Of a DNA stretch of 64,000 bases, positions 19,890 to 32,940 are shown piece by piece. The position numbers and the translations under genes are program-made. Under the pieces are notes generated by a model. That model did no database searches, was not told the origin of the DNA, and saw only the letters and a program-made list of their open reading frames with translations. The first letter of the stretch is position 1. Each line of letters begins with the position of its first letter. The stretch comes from Aselliscus stoliczkanus (taxonomy: Eukaryota; Chordata; Mammalia; Chiroptera; Hipposideridae), in the NCBI GenBank assembly GCA_033961575.1, contig CM066737.1, positions 47,406,771-47,470,770 on the forward strand, in the 5' to 3' direction.

Positions 19890-22859
19890 TTTAAAAGAAT
19901 TAATTAAAGATGGATTTGAAATATCCAAAAAAATATACAAAACAAAACTGATATATAAGCCAAACACCAATTTATTCATTTATAACAAGAATTAACTGCC
20001 AAGTAGGGTAGAACACTCATGTCAACTGGTTAGCAAAATTTCTCCCCATATAAAACTTTATATGAAGTAATTACAATCATGTTACTTTTTAGAGTATGGA
20101 GTCAGAATAAGGGGAGTTAGGTGACAATCCTAATGACTAAGGACACACATTGGGGTGGCCTGGTGCCTTCACCCCATTGTAAGTGGATCTGCCAAATTGT
20201 CTGCTGTTCAACATCCCCTGTCTGATTCTAGAGAGATTACCAATGTCGTATGGTTATTTAATTGCCCCCCTTTTTAGATTTCATGCAGACCATTCTCTTG
20301 TTAACATTTCCTTCTTAAGACATTATAAAATGATTAGATTCTATCTTGCTGGGTGGCATCAATCATGTAGCAGATCTGCCTCTCTAACACTACAACTTTG
20401 ATTGTACCTGGGGGTTCCCCAAGACATTGCAGTTGCAGACTACATGTTTCAGTCGGTTACATCTCCTCTGTTCTCTGTAAATTTTAATTTGTTTCACTCT
20501 CAGATAATTTACTCAGGTATACATTCTGAGAACATGTCCATATAACTCTCTTTATGCTAAATAATGAATTCATTCTAGTTTAAGTGGATGGTGTCACTAT
20601 AACAAAATTTTGAAGTGGTAAAAAAATTGTTGCTAGCTTGTCAAAAGCAAAGCATTATGCCAGTATTGTATTCATATTCTCAGTCTGGCTGTTGGATTGT
20701 ATAACACAGAGCACCGGAGGTCCTTGATTGGAAATTCCTCAATAAATAGCTTCAAGAAGTGAGAGGTAAACTGAAGTTATTAGCCCAGAATCAATTAACT
20801 ATTCTTAGAGGCTATGAAATAGGGAGATTTCTTGGGGGGGGGAGGCAATTTTGCTGCAGAGGGAAGGTCCAAACAGGAAATAAAGTGACATGTCTTTGTG
20901 ACAGGGCACACAATGATAAACTGTGGCCCTAAGGTAAGGAAAGATTGGTGATCAAGCCAGCTTAATGCTACCATCAGCATACCAGAACCATACTGTGGTC
21001 AGTAAGGAAAGGAAAGTGACCAGAAGCTATTGGGTTGGTACTTTCTTACAGAATTGGTGGTGCTAGATAAGGATATCTCCAGATAATTCCAGAGTCACTT
21101 AAAGTTCAAATAAATCTACCTGTTAGACAGTCTCATATAATCCCCATACCCCAGTGGGAATTTCCTGGAACAACTGGAATACGTGCATTCATGTCTCCTT
21201 GTTGAGAGAGTACGTGGAGTAAAGTAGATGTATAGCAAGCTGTGGATAAGAGACCTCTTGTGACTGTAAATAAGGATTGGCACAGTAGTAAGCAAGGCAC
21301 TGCTGGGTGAAAAGATTTGTCTGTTAGTGTTACAATATGAGAGTAGCAAGCTCCTAGCTGGGTTTAAGTATTGCCAATGTTAGCATAATTCTCCAAGAAC
21401 AAGGCAAAACTACAACTGAACTTCATATTCTGAGAGGCCTTGGATGGTTGGTAGGGAAAATTGATTTACCAATCTTTCTTCAGGAGATCCATTATAGGGA
21501 TATACATCAGCACCAAGAAGCAGGGAACAGAGGACTGGTAATTACCAGCAAACACTGATCATCATTTGATATCCTTAAAATTTTAGGGAATTGTACCTTT
21601 CTAGCATAGCACTACTTTTGTTCAGAAGCATTAGGAATCCATATAGAGCTGATGTGTGCAAAGAGCACAACACAGGCAATACCGCCCCCCCCACACACAC
21701 ACACACACTTTTTGAGTTTTATGTATAGATGGTGTTGATGTATACGTCCCAGGATTCTTCAGATGAGATGGTTCAGAAAGTTGCCTGCCATTAATTGTTC
21801 TTCAATAACCTTATATATTTGAGGGTTTCTAGAGGTGGTCCTTAGCAGTAGAGTTTAACACCAATGAGCAGTGATCCTAGATTGTGACCATACTGAGGCC
21901 TCTAGAGTCAGAATCTACTACAGGGCCTGACCCTCAATTTGCAGTGGAGTTATCTACATAAGGCAGCAAGTACATGCTATTGACACAGTAATTATGATGG
22001 GACACCTTCCCCAAATCTCATTAGATACTTTACAGAGGTCATTGTCCTAGATCATCTTGACTTGGCCATAAGACATGCAGAAACTTAAATTAGGTTATTG
22101 GCAAAGAGGAGGGTAAGATGGGATTGTTAGGGCTTGGCTAAAAAATGTGCCTGCCTAAGGGGCTAGCCCTCAAAGTAGTTCCAAGAAGAGTGTTCAAAGG
22201 GCCATACTATTTGATTTGTCAATAGCCAAAGATCCAGTTTGTTGGGAAAGCAGAAGACTTCGAATGGCAACAAAATTCATAGCTGTATGGGAGGTTGGCA
22301 GAGTTGTGTTTCCATGAAGGTTGGTTTGTTTTGAAGCTGGACTGTAGTCAATAGGTGGAGCAGGAGCCAGTCTCTAGTATGAAAATATTGTTAGGATATG
22401 GAAATGCAATTAGGACTTCAGCCAAGACTCCTAAAAAAGGGAACAATGAAGTTGAGGGTGAAAGGCAGGGGCCCAATCTTAGGCACAAAAGACGGGTCAA
22501 CAAACTCAACCCATATCTCATCTATTGGTAAGGATGGAGTTCCCAATGTACTGCCAGGGTTGTTTTCACTGGCAAAGACTCGTCAGAGTTTTGCCTGCAG
22601 ACTTTCAGTACTCTTGGGAAATTGGTTCCAACTGCAAAAGTACCTATGAATTGTTTTCATCATTGTTGAGTTAGGTTTGGTGATGGGTTATCAAATAAAC
22701 AAGATTTGGTTATTTAAACTTTCAGAAACACATGAGTTATGACTGTATAAAGTGGTATCACAGTTCCCCATCTGTATTTTAAATGTTAATGCAGTATATA
22801 AATCAGTAAGGCTGGAAATATAAGAGCTATATATTTGTAAATGACTGGCTTGGACTCCT
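19890..22859. other. Old unique sequence downstream of RTL4 pseudogene
   Basis: About 3 kb with no identified gene. It contains a small (CA)n at 21690-21709. On the minus strand, 21120-21600 reads in a coding-like way with scattered stops, but matches nothing I can name. It could be RTL4 3' flank, a degraded retroelement or non-coding. Confidence 0.35.
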
Positions 22860-23775
<916 letters not shown>

Positions 23776-24195
23776 TATATCTCCTGGAACTAAGTATAAT
23801 TGAGTATTTGTACTGGAGACAAATGTGAAGACATTGGATTTTCTCTGTGATCAAAGAGACAGTGGCATGAGCAAGTAGTCAAAGCAGTTAGCTATGAGAT
23901 CACAAGTGGATGCTGAGAGCTGAGTTGGAGAGATGCCAAAAATTGCTGTCCACTACTCAGTGTTGCCTCTTCTTTATGGAGAATGTCAATGTTCTGCACA
24001 TTCAGAAGAAATAAATTACCTTAGGGCACATAGAGGATTTTGAATTAATCAGATAATTATAAAAGTCACAGTAGATTTGTCTTCCCACTCCCCTTCCTTA
24101 TAACACAGGAGCAATTTGCCCTCAGACTAAGCCTTTGGTTCTAAAGTATCTTTTCCTTCCCAAGAGAATCAAAGACTTTTACAATCAATAGTGAT
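23776..24195. other. 5' flank of RTL4 pseudogene, no feature seen
   Basis: No recognisable repeat or exon; orthologous sequence would contain upstream RTL4 flank or 5'UTR. Confidence 0.35.
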
Positions 24196-24199
24196 CTTA

Positions 24200-24345
24200 G
24201 AAATCATTCAGCTAAAATTCATAATTTCACGGATGAGGAAACAGAGACCCAGAGAGATAAAAATGTTTGCCCAAGGTAACACAACTAGTTAATATTAAAG
24301 ATGGTGTGCTCATCAGGACTGCTGTCCAAAAGAACACTTCCTCCA
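24200..24345 (-). repeat. MIR/L2-like fragment, minus
   Basis: GATGAGGAAACAGAGACCC, AGAGATAAAAATGTTTGCCC and AAGGTAACACAACTAG: complement of the MIR 3' half. Confidence 0.7.
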
Positions 24346-24419
24346 GAACCACAAATATGCTCACTTGCATATACTACTTGGGCATGATGATGATTCACGC
24401 CCCTTGTTCCTCAATGTGA

Positions 24420-24715
24420 TCAGAGAACCAGTAGCATTTGCATTACCAAGAAGGTTGATAGATATGCAGATTCTCAGGTCCCATTCCAGACTTACTGAAT
24501 CAGCATTGCACTTTAAAAGATCCCCCAGGTGGGGCCGGCCAAGTGGCGTGGTGGTTAAGAGCTGGCTTGGGACACCAGCAGCCCACGTTCGGATCCCACA
24601 TATGAGGGCCAGTGACAATGCCCTCTAAAAAAATTAAAATAAAAAAACCCAAAAGATCCCCCAGGTGATTCAAATATGCATTGAAGTTTCAGAAGAGCTG
24701 CTCAACAGAGCACTT
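24420..24715 (+). mobile_element. MER5A-type hAT element, split by a SINE
   Basis: AACCAGTAGCATTTGCATTAC, ATGCAGATTCTCAGGTCCC, ACTTACTGAATCAGCATTGC, then after the SINE GGTGATTCAAATATGCATTG and AAGTTTCAGAAGAGC. Typical MER5 order. Confidence 0.82.
24532..24650 (+). mobile_element. Short SINE A in MER5
   Basis: GGGCCGGCCAAGTGGCG head; CTGGCTTGGGACACCAG. Perfect 17-bp duplication at 24515-24531 and 24651-24667. Confidence 0.94.
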
Positions 24716-25155
24716 AGCTTGAATTGGAATAATTACGAGTTGGACTTTACCCTCAGTGCCCTAATCCTAGCCAGCATTTCTGTGGAAATCAAATTGCTTT
24801 GATGATAGTTAATTCATTTTTTATCACTTCCTAGTTCCTTTCTGTCATATTTGGTTGTTATGGAGATAATTAAAACATCACAAGCAAGATGAAGAGATGA
24901 GGTTGAGAAACTAGCAAACAAGAAAAACATTTCTTAAAAGTATAAACATCAAAATATTTAGCAGTCATATAGGCTCAGGAGTCCCAAAAAAGATAAATCT
25001 CAATAAGTCCACAAGAAGACATACTATAATTAAATTGGCAAAGGGTAAAGACAAAGAGAGAAGCCTAAAAGTAGCATGAGAAAGACAACTAGTTAATTAC
25101 AAGGGAGCTCCCATAAGACTATTAGCTAATTTCTCAACAGAAATTTTGCAGTACA

Positions 25156-25269
25156 GGGCCGCCCGAGTGGTGTGGTGGTTAAGCGCTGGCTTGGGAAGCC
25201 AGCAGCCCCGGTTCGGGTCCCACATATGAGGGCCAGTGACACTGCCCTCAAAAAAAAAAGTTCAAATAA
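25156..25269 (+). mobile_element. Short SINE A in L1
   Basis: Perfect anticodon stem-loop GCTGGCTTGGGAAGCCAGC. Duplication AGAAATTTTGCAGTACA / AGAAATTTTGCAGGACA at 25139-25155 and 25270-25286. Confidence 0.93.
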
Positions 25270-25486
25270 AGAAATTTTGCAGGACAGAAGACCCTGGCAA
25301 GAAATATTCAAAGTCATGCAAAACAAGGGATCACAACCAAGACCACTCTACCCAACAAAGCTATCATTTAAACTTGAAAGAGAGTTTAAAAGCTTTCCAG
25401 TCAAAAAAAAGTTAAAGGAATTCATTAAGACCAAGCCAGTATTACAAGAAACATTAAAAGAACTTCTTTAAGAAGGAGAAGGGGTA

Positions 25487-25945
25487 TGGGCCGGCCGAGT
25501 GCCACGTTGGTGACGAGCTGGCTTGGGATGCCAGTGGCCCCGGTTTGGATCCCACATATCAGTGCCAGTGACACTGCCCCCTACAGATAAGATGGTGAAC
25601 AACAGCTCCACCTGGAGCTGGGCTGCTGTGATTCCCTGGGTTGGCATAGCTCCAGCCCCTGCTGCAGTGGGTTGCCATAGGCTACTGTGAGTGGCCGGAA
25701 GCCAGTGTGAGTGGCTGGCAGCCGGTGTGAGCTACCAAGAGCCGCTGTGAGCAGCCGTTCAGAAGCCGGTGACTGATCTGCTTCACGTGAGAAGAGCACA
25801 ATGATGATATCAACATGGGCCAGTGAAGCGACATCCTCCACAACTAGACTGAAGAACAAAAGGACAGCACCTTGTCCGCTCCCCTTCCCCGATTCCCCAA
25901 TGCTGTTCCCCTCCCCCAATTCCCCAATAAAATCTTTTTTTAAAA
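25487..25945 (+). mobile_element. Long SINE A in L1
   Basis: 459 bp. Head GGGCCGGCCGAGTGCCACG, CACTGCCCCCTACAGATAAG, GTGAGTGGC-type internal repeats, CTCCACAACTAGACTGAAG and CCCCAATAAAATC tail. Perfect duplication AAGGAGAAGGGGTA at 25473-25486 and 25946-25959. Confidence 0.94.
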
Positions 25946-27047
25946 AAGGAGAAGGGGTAAAACAAACTAACAAAAGAAGATAACTTATGAATAATAAAAT
26001 GGCAATAGTTATGTACCTATCAATAATCACTTTAAATGTAAATTGATTAAATGTTCCAATCAAAAGGCATAGCATAGTTGAATGGATAGGAAAACAAGTC
26101 CCATGCATAGGCTGTCTACAAAAGACCCACCTCAGATTGAAAGACACATATATACTGAAAGTAAATGGATGGAAAAAGATATTTCACACAAATGCACGTA
26201 AGAAAAAATATGGGGTAGAAATACTTATATTGAACAAAATACACTTTAAAATGAAGACTAAAATAAGAGACAAAGAAGGACATTGCATAATGATGAAGGA
26301 AGGAATCAATTCAACAGGAGGACATAACCCTTGTAAACAACTATGCACCCAACAGAGGAGCACCTAAGTATAGAAAACAAATGATGAATGATGGCTGACA
26401 TAAAGACAGAGATCTACAGTAACTCAATCATAGTGGGGGACTTTAATACCCCATTGACAACAATAGACAGATCTTCTAGACAGAAAATCAACAAGGAAAT
26501 AGCAGCCTTAAATAACAAAATAGGCCAGATGGATTTCATTCACATTTTTAGAGCACTTCACCCTAAAGCAGCACCATATAACTTTTTCAAGAGCACATGG
26601 AACATTTTCTAAGATAGACCACATGTTAGGCCACAAAACAAGTGTCAATAAATTTAAGAAGATTGAAATGATATCAAAGAGCTTCTCTGACAACAATGGT
26701 ATGAAACTAAAAATCAATTACAAGAAAGAAACCCCTGAAAATCACACAAACACAGGGAGGCTAAATAACATACTACTAAATAATGAATGGGCCAACAATG
26801 AGGTCCAGGTAGAAATCAAAAGACACCTTCAGAGCTATAAAAATGAAAATACAGCAACACAAAAACCTATGAAACACAGCAAGAGTAGTCCTAAGAGGAA
26901 AATACATAGCAATGCAGGCCTACCTCAAAAAACAACAAAAATCTCAAACAAACAGTCTAACTTTACATGTAATGGAAAAAAACTGCAGACAAAGCTGAAA
27001 AGATCAGGTGGACAGAAATGAAATAGAGGCTTCAAAAACAATAAAAA

Positions 27048-27491
27048 GGGCTGGTAGAGTGGCGCGTTGGTTAAGTGTTGGCTTGGGACCCCAGAGGCCC
27101 AGGTTCAGATCCCACATATGAGGGCCAGTGACACTGCCATCTACAGCTAAGATAGTGAACAACCTGGAGATGGGCTGCTGTGAGTCCCTGGGATGGCACA
27201 GCTGCAGCCCCTGTGGCAGTGGGCTGCCATAGGTTACAGTGAGTGGCCTGTAGCCAGCGTGAGTGGCTGGCAGCTTGTGTGAGCTGCCAAGAGCCACTGT
27301 GAGTGGCCAGCCAGAGGCTGGTGACCAATCTGCCTCACCCGAGAAGAGCGCAATGATAATCCCAACATGGGCCAGTGAAGCAATGTCCTCCACAACTAGA
27401 CTGAAGAACAAAAGGACAGCAACTTGTCTCATCCCCTTCCCTGATTCCCCAATGCTGTTCCCCTCCCCCAATTCTCCATTCAAATCTTTAA
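27048..27491 (+). mobile_element. Long SINE A in L1
   Basis: GGCTGGTAGAGTGGCGCG head, CACTGCCATCTACAGCTAAG, three GTGAGTGGC-type units, CTCCACAACTAGACTGAAG, CCCCAATTCTCCATTCAAATC tail. Sits in A-rich L1 sequence, so the duplication cannot be defined. Confidence 0.9.
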
Positions 27492-27680
27492 AAAATTAAC
27501 AAATCAATCTATTAAACCAAGGTCTGGTTTTTGAAAAGATAAACAGAATTAATAAACATTTAATGACACAAATCAATAAAACACAAAGAAGACCCAATTA
27601 AATAAAATAAAAAATGAAAGAGGAGAAGTGACAATGGACACCACAATAATACAAAAAAAAAATTAAGAAAATACTATGCA

Positions 27681-30357
27681 CGGAGACTTCAGGTAAATGG
27701 TGGAATAGACAGATGCTGTGCTAACTGCCTCCCAGGATCACACCAAAATTACAAGCAAATTATGCAGCATTCAACCCTGGAGGTCCCCAGAACACTGGAG
27801 GAACAGAACCACTAAACGAAGAACTTAAAGAGGAAGCCGCATCGGGTCTGGTAGGACGGGTGGAGACGAGAGAGGGCAAACCCCATGAGGGAGGTCCCAG
27901 CTGTGGAGAGGCTTCTCCGGTTGGGGGAGAGACCCTCCGGCCGCACACCAAGCTCACCAGCCCAGAGCTCCTTTGCCGGGAAGAGAAGTTCTAAGATAGC
28001 TGGCAGTAAATTAGTGAGGTCTCTATTTGCTCAGCCTGGTGAGGCTAAGAGAGGTTGGAGAATCAGTAGGGCTGGCGCCCAGGCTTGCTCACCGGTGAGC
28101 ACTTACCTAGTTCCTGCTGGAAGGAGTGGCTGTGTGAGCCGGCAGCCTGTGGGGATGGAATGAACTGAGCACCTTTGGTGCAAAGGCTGGAGGTACTTGA
28201 ATTGTTGTTCCCGTGGTGCGGAGCCTGCACGCGAGTGGTGTAGGGAGGGCGCCATTTTGTCGGGCTTGGACCCTCCCACGAAGGATCAGGTCCGAGACCT
28301 AATTGGTCTGGTGGAATTGGCGCAGAAGTACGTGTGTGCGTGCGCACACACCCCTGCGGCCTTGGATCCCCACTTGGATCCCTCTGCTTGGCTTATACTG
28401 CGTTGCAAGGGAAACGCCTAGTGGGAGTGATCCGGCTCCAACAGGCTGCTCACTGAGACGCGGGAGTGCGCAAGCCACCTCGGGTTCCCGCTCTCCACAC
28501 ACTGCTTGCAGAGTTGCCAAGCTGGTGATTGGTTGTCAGGCTCCTCAGCCTGATCTGCGAGCGGCTGATTAGGACAGGCTGAGACTGGGAGTTTTCCTGG
28601 GAGTGTTGGGCCGTGAGCTGTGTGTCTGCGTGATCCAGCCAAGGCTCTCCTGGTGATCTATCTAATACATCAAAGCAATCCCAGAATGACAGCCAGAATA
28701 GGGAAACAAAGAAACATGTCACAAGTAAACCTCTAGAAGAAACCTCTAGAAATGGAATCAAATGAAACAGAGGGATCCAACCTTTCAGAGACACAGTTTA
28801 GAACACTGATGATAAGAATGTTTAAGGAACTTAGCGAGGACATAAAGAAGGATAGGGAAACCATAAAAAACAACCTGTTAGAACTAAAGAATACAATAAC
28901 TGAAATGAAGAACACACTCGAAGGAATCACCAGTACAGTAGATGAAGCAGAGGAGCGGATCAGCGATTCGGAAGATAAAATAGCAGAACTCACCCAGTTG
29001 GCACAGCAAAAAGACCAAAGAATAAAAAAAAACAATGAAAATAGTTTAAGAGCCCTATGGGACAAGGTGAAGCGTAACCACCTTGGAATCATAGGGATAC
29101 CAGAAGGAGAAGAGAAGAAGCAAGGGGTCGAAAATGTATTTGAAAAAATAATGACTGAAAATTTCCCTACCCTGGTGAAGGAAATCAACATACATGCCCA
29201 GGACGTGCAGAGGGTTCCAAACAAGCTGAACCCAAACAGGTCCACACCAAGACACATCATAGTTAAAATGGCAAAGGTTAAAGACAGAGACAGAATCCTA
29301 GAGGCTGCAAGAGAAAGACAGCAGGTTACGTACAAAGGAACTCCTGTTAGACTAACAGCTGACTTGTCTACAGAAACTCTTCAGGCCAGAAGGGAGTGGC
29401 AGGAGATACTCAAAGTGACACAAAATAAAGGCCTACAACCAAGATTGCTCTACCCAGCATGGCTATCACTTAAAATTAAAGGAGAAATAAAGAGCTTCTC
29501 AGAAAAGAATAAGCTTAAGAATTCATTACCACCAAACCAGCATTGCAAGAAATATTAAAAGGGCTTTTTTAAACAAAAGAAAGGGGTAAACTAGCTAACC
29601 CAGAGAGACAATTTAAGAAGATTGAAGTCAGATCAAGCAGATATAAAGGAAATCTGATGGTTGCTGGCTGGAAGGGAGTGGGGAAGAGGGAGAGGGGGAA
29701 GGTTTTGGACAGTGTATGTGGGACTACAATGTTGCTGCAGGGATATGGGGGCAGTTCTGGGAATGTAATTGATAATGTTGTGAAGAGACTATTATGTTGC
29801 GAGAAATAAGTCAGTCGGAGAAGGACAGGTACCATGTGATCTCACTTGTGTGTGGAGTCTGAAGAGCTGAGTGAACGATCAAAGTAAACAGATCCATAGA
29901 TGTAGAGGAAAAACTGAGGGTTGCTAGTTGGGAGGGAGGTGGGGATGGGGGGGAAAGGGAAGGGATTAGACAACGTAAATAGACAACTACAATATTGCCA
30001 CAGGGATATGAAACACATTTGGGGGAATATAATAATGTAAAAATTTTGTGGCATGTCAGATAGTCACATGTCTTGTTAGGGAGACCACTTCAAGAATGGA
30101 GTAGAGGCTTGATCACTGCACTGTACACCTCAAGCTGATGTATAGTGTTGTATGCCAACTGCAACTGAATATGTGGATGGTCACGGGATGTGGAGTATAC
30201 TGTGGAGTGGAGTCAGGGTAGTTGTGATGGATATGTATGATATGGGGGGGAGTGGGGTGGCAAACTGGGGGAGGGGGATTTTCACTTTGGGGGGTAAAGA
30301 ATATAACTATTGCATTGTGTTGTACACCTGAAACTAATAAAAAAAGACAAAAAAAAA
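27681..30357 (+). mobile_element. ORF2-deleted L1, copy II, complete with target duplication
   Basis: 2,677 bp, from the L1 5' end (GACTTCAGGTAAATGGTGG) to the A-rich 3' end after ACACCTGAAACTAATAA. The 16-bp duplication AAGAAAATACTATGCA / AAGAAAATGCTATGCA (27665-27680, 30358-30373) shows it moved as this short unit. Content: 5'UTR to about 28700, ORF1 to about 29570, a 60-bp spacer, then the shared junction near 29634-29645 into 3'UTR sequence. A second shared junction lies near 29783-29798. Nearly all of ORF2 is missing; even the ORF2 start kept in copies I and III is gone. Confidence 0.94.
28752..29558 (+). pseudogene. L1 ORF1 of copy II, near intact
   Basis: 268 codons. Residues about 25-100 form the coiled coil, an RRM begins near residue 108 (HLGIIGIPEGEE), and the C-terminal domain contains PRHIIVKMAKVKDRDRILEAA (about 166-186) and PRLLYPAWLSLKI. 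The usual upstream start (ATGGGG in copies I and III) reads ATAGGG. A small duplication (AAACCTCTAGAAG repeated near 28725) adds an in-frame stop, so the frame opens at the ATG at 28752. One base is missing near 29520, giving an aberrant C-terminus NSLPPNQHCKKY. ORF1p would coat L1 RNA. Confidence 0.9.
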
Positions 30358-30802
30358 AAGAAAATGCTATGCATGACAATACACCAAAAAAATTGAACAA
30401 TCTGGAAGAAGTGTATAAATTACTAGAGGCACACAATCTTCCCAGGCTGAATCAAGAAGAAACAGAAAATCTAAACTGATCTCCCACAACAAAAGTCTTG
30501 GACTAGAGGGCTTCACAAATGAATTTTTAGCAAACATTCAAAAAAAAATTAACACCTATTCTTCTCAAACTATTCCAAAACATTCAAGTGAAGAGAAGGT
30601 TCCAAAGCTCATTTCTGAGGCCACTATTACCCTGACTCCAGAACCAGACAAAGACATTACTAAAACAAAAACAAAAACAAAAACCTATAGGCCAATATAC
30701 ATAATGGACATAGATGCAAAAATCCTAAACAAAGTATTAGCAAACTGAATTCAGCAATACATTTAAAAAATCATATACTACGATCAAGTGGGATTCATTC
30801 CT
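30358..30802 (+). mobile_element. L1 ORF2 (RT region) resumed
   Basis: Continues the L1 of 24970-27680: GAGGCCACTATTACCCTGAC and GATCAAGTGGGATTCATTCC are ORF2 reverse-transcriptase-domain DNA with stops. Ends where another L1 begins at 30803. Confidence 0.82.
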
Positions 30803-31939
30803 CAGGTGACGTCATAGAAATGGCAGCGTGACGTGAGCCTCTTGAAACCTCCCCTGGAATTCACAGAAAGTTGAACAACTATAATTCCATGAAAGACTCC
30901 CTGCTCAGCAGACCAGCAAGACTAAGAGATGAGCAACTGAAATCATCTAAAAGTGGGCACATTGGGCAAGCGGAGGAGGAGGGAAGGCTGAAGAGTGGAG
31001 ACGTGGGCTAGGCAGGCTCAGGACATAGACCTTAGCTCTGAGCTCCCTACATTCCGGAACTACCAAAGTCATGGAAAAGGGAAGAATGTGTGCTGCTAGC
31101 ACTACCCTTATGAACCACAGTCATGCCTGAGGGATCAGCATATAACACTGCTGAACCCAAGGCTCACGGCAGAAACATCTGAGGAAAGAAAGGTGAAAAT
31201 GCTGGTTTAAGCCCTCACTGCCAGGCAGAGGACTGAAGGCACAGATACTGGGACTAGCCAACCCCTCCTTACCCTTCCAGAGCTCATCCTACCCCTACAT
31301 GCATAGAGCTCATCCCACCTCTACCTGCAGAGTAGCAGTGTCAGATAAAAAAAAAATTGTTTGCAATTCTGAAAACTGCAAATAATTTGCAGCCTGCAGC
31401 CACAGACTTGCAGCCCAACTAGTTCTGGCAAAGGGGAAAGAGCCTTGGGTGCAGGGTTGGCTGTGATGGTGGTTGCAGCCATTGCTCAGAACCACCTCTC
31501 ACAACCCACCATAAACCTTATCCCACCTATCTGGGCAGATCCCTGCAAGGAAAACAGAGCCAGTGAAACACATAAGCCCTGAATCTGGTGCAGGAAGAGC
31601 TTTGGAACTTCAGAAGCTCTCTGCATCCCGACAAAGAGGCAGTATCCTGAAACACATGTGTCCCGATAACAGAGGAGAAGGCCATCTTCCAGGGAATGCC
31701 CCATTGTATGAGAAGTTGAAACAGTGCAGAAGAAATATAACACTATAATGTGAGAGAGAATAAAGACTACAGTAAGAGAAAATAAAGCATTCTACCAACA
31801 CCTACTGGAAAGCAAAAGAAAGACCTCTTCCTAGCATACTGTTCCAGAACTCACTTGTGTAGATGCTTAGAATGAGAAATAGTACTTAATTAATTTCCAT
31901 GAATAATCAAGATAGCAAGGCACCTCAGAAAGAAAATGA

Positions 31940-32940
31940 ATAGTCGCCAGAAAATGAACTTAAAGACATGGAAATATGTGACTTAAATGACAGAGAATTC
32001 AAGATTGCAGTTCTTAAAAAACTCAAAGGGATGCAAGAAAACAAAACACAGAAAGGCAGTACAAGGAACTCAGAGACACAATCAAAGAACAAAATGATCA
32101 TTTTACCAAAGAGATTAATATTAGAAAAAATAAAACCAAACAGAATTTCTGGAGATTAAGAACTCAATAACAGAAAAAAAAAAGAATGAAATAGTCAGCT
32201 TAGGTGATAGAGCTGACCAGATGGAAGAAAGAATCGGTGATATCAAAGATAGAAATCTGGCAGGCTGGCCGAGTGGCTCAGTTGGTTAAGAGCTTGCTCA
32301 ATAGTGCAAGCTGAGCTCTGTGCTATAGGATTCAATGCCCAGCCTGAGCTCAGCTGCCACTGAGCTGCCAACAGGTGTCAGGAATGGCTCAGCTGAAAAA
32401 AAAAATGAAATCTGGAAATGACACAGATGGAAGAAGAGAGAGACTTGAGAGTTAAAAGTAATGAAAAAAATGTACAAGAACTTTCTGACTCCATCAGGAA
32501 GAGCAATACAAGAATAATGGGAATATCAGGAGGAGAAGAAAGGAAGAAGGGAACAGAGAGTATATTCAAACAAATAGTTGATGAGAACTTTCCAAACTCT
32601 TGGAAAGAATTGGGTCCTTGAATCCGAGAAGCAAATAGAACACTTAATTACCTGAATCCCAACAGGTCTTCTCCAAGGCACATTTCATTGAAGCTCTCAA
32701 AAATTAACAACAATGAAAGAATGCTCAAGGTAGCCAGGAAAAAGAAGACAGTAATCCACAGAGGAAACCCTATTAGATTATCATCAGATTTTTCAGCAGA
32801 AACTCTACAAGCCAAAAGGGAGTGGAATCAAATATTCAAACTATTGAAAGAGAAATTATGAGCCAATAGCAATATATCCAGCAAAGATATCCTTTAGATA
32901 TGAAGGAAGAATAAAGACCTTTTCAGATATACTCAGGTAA
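31940..32940 (+). pseudogene. L1 ORF1 relic
   Basis: Broken ORF1 of the older L1. Pieces at 31968-32159 (MEICDLNDREFKIAVLKKL) and 32418-32621 (NTRIMGISGGEERKKGTESI, the RRM) and a C-terminal part near 32700-32930 can be read in different frames. A type-B SINE splits the coiled-coil region at 32261. Confidence 0.8.
32261..32406 (+). mobile_element. tRNA-derived SINE, type B, in L1 ORF1
   Basis: GGCTGGCCGAGTGGCTCAG head, GATTCAATGCCC B-box region, 3' ATGGCTCAGCTGAAAA. Duplication GAAATCTGG at 32252-32260 and 32407-32415. Confidence 0.9.

Larger units (their letters stand above)
24970..27680 (+). mobile_element. 5'-truncated L1 (ORF1 end, ORF2 start)
   Basis: Begins inside ORF1. The ORF1 C-terminus ends near 25471 (SQPRPLYPTKLSFKLE, LQETLKELL). 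The endonuclease part of ORF2 follows from about 26000, with IIVGDFNTPLTTIDRSSRQK near 26430. Stops and frameshifts throughout. Interrupted by SINEs at 25156, 25487 and 27048, and by L1 copy II at 27681; it resumes at 30358. Confidence 0.87.

Noticed and set aside
25189..25207. tRNA-like stem-loop with a possible proline anticodon
   Set aside because: It is part of SINE A, lacks a normal acceptor stem and has a target duplication; not a tRNA gene.
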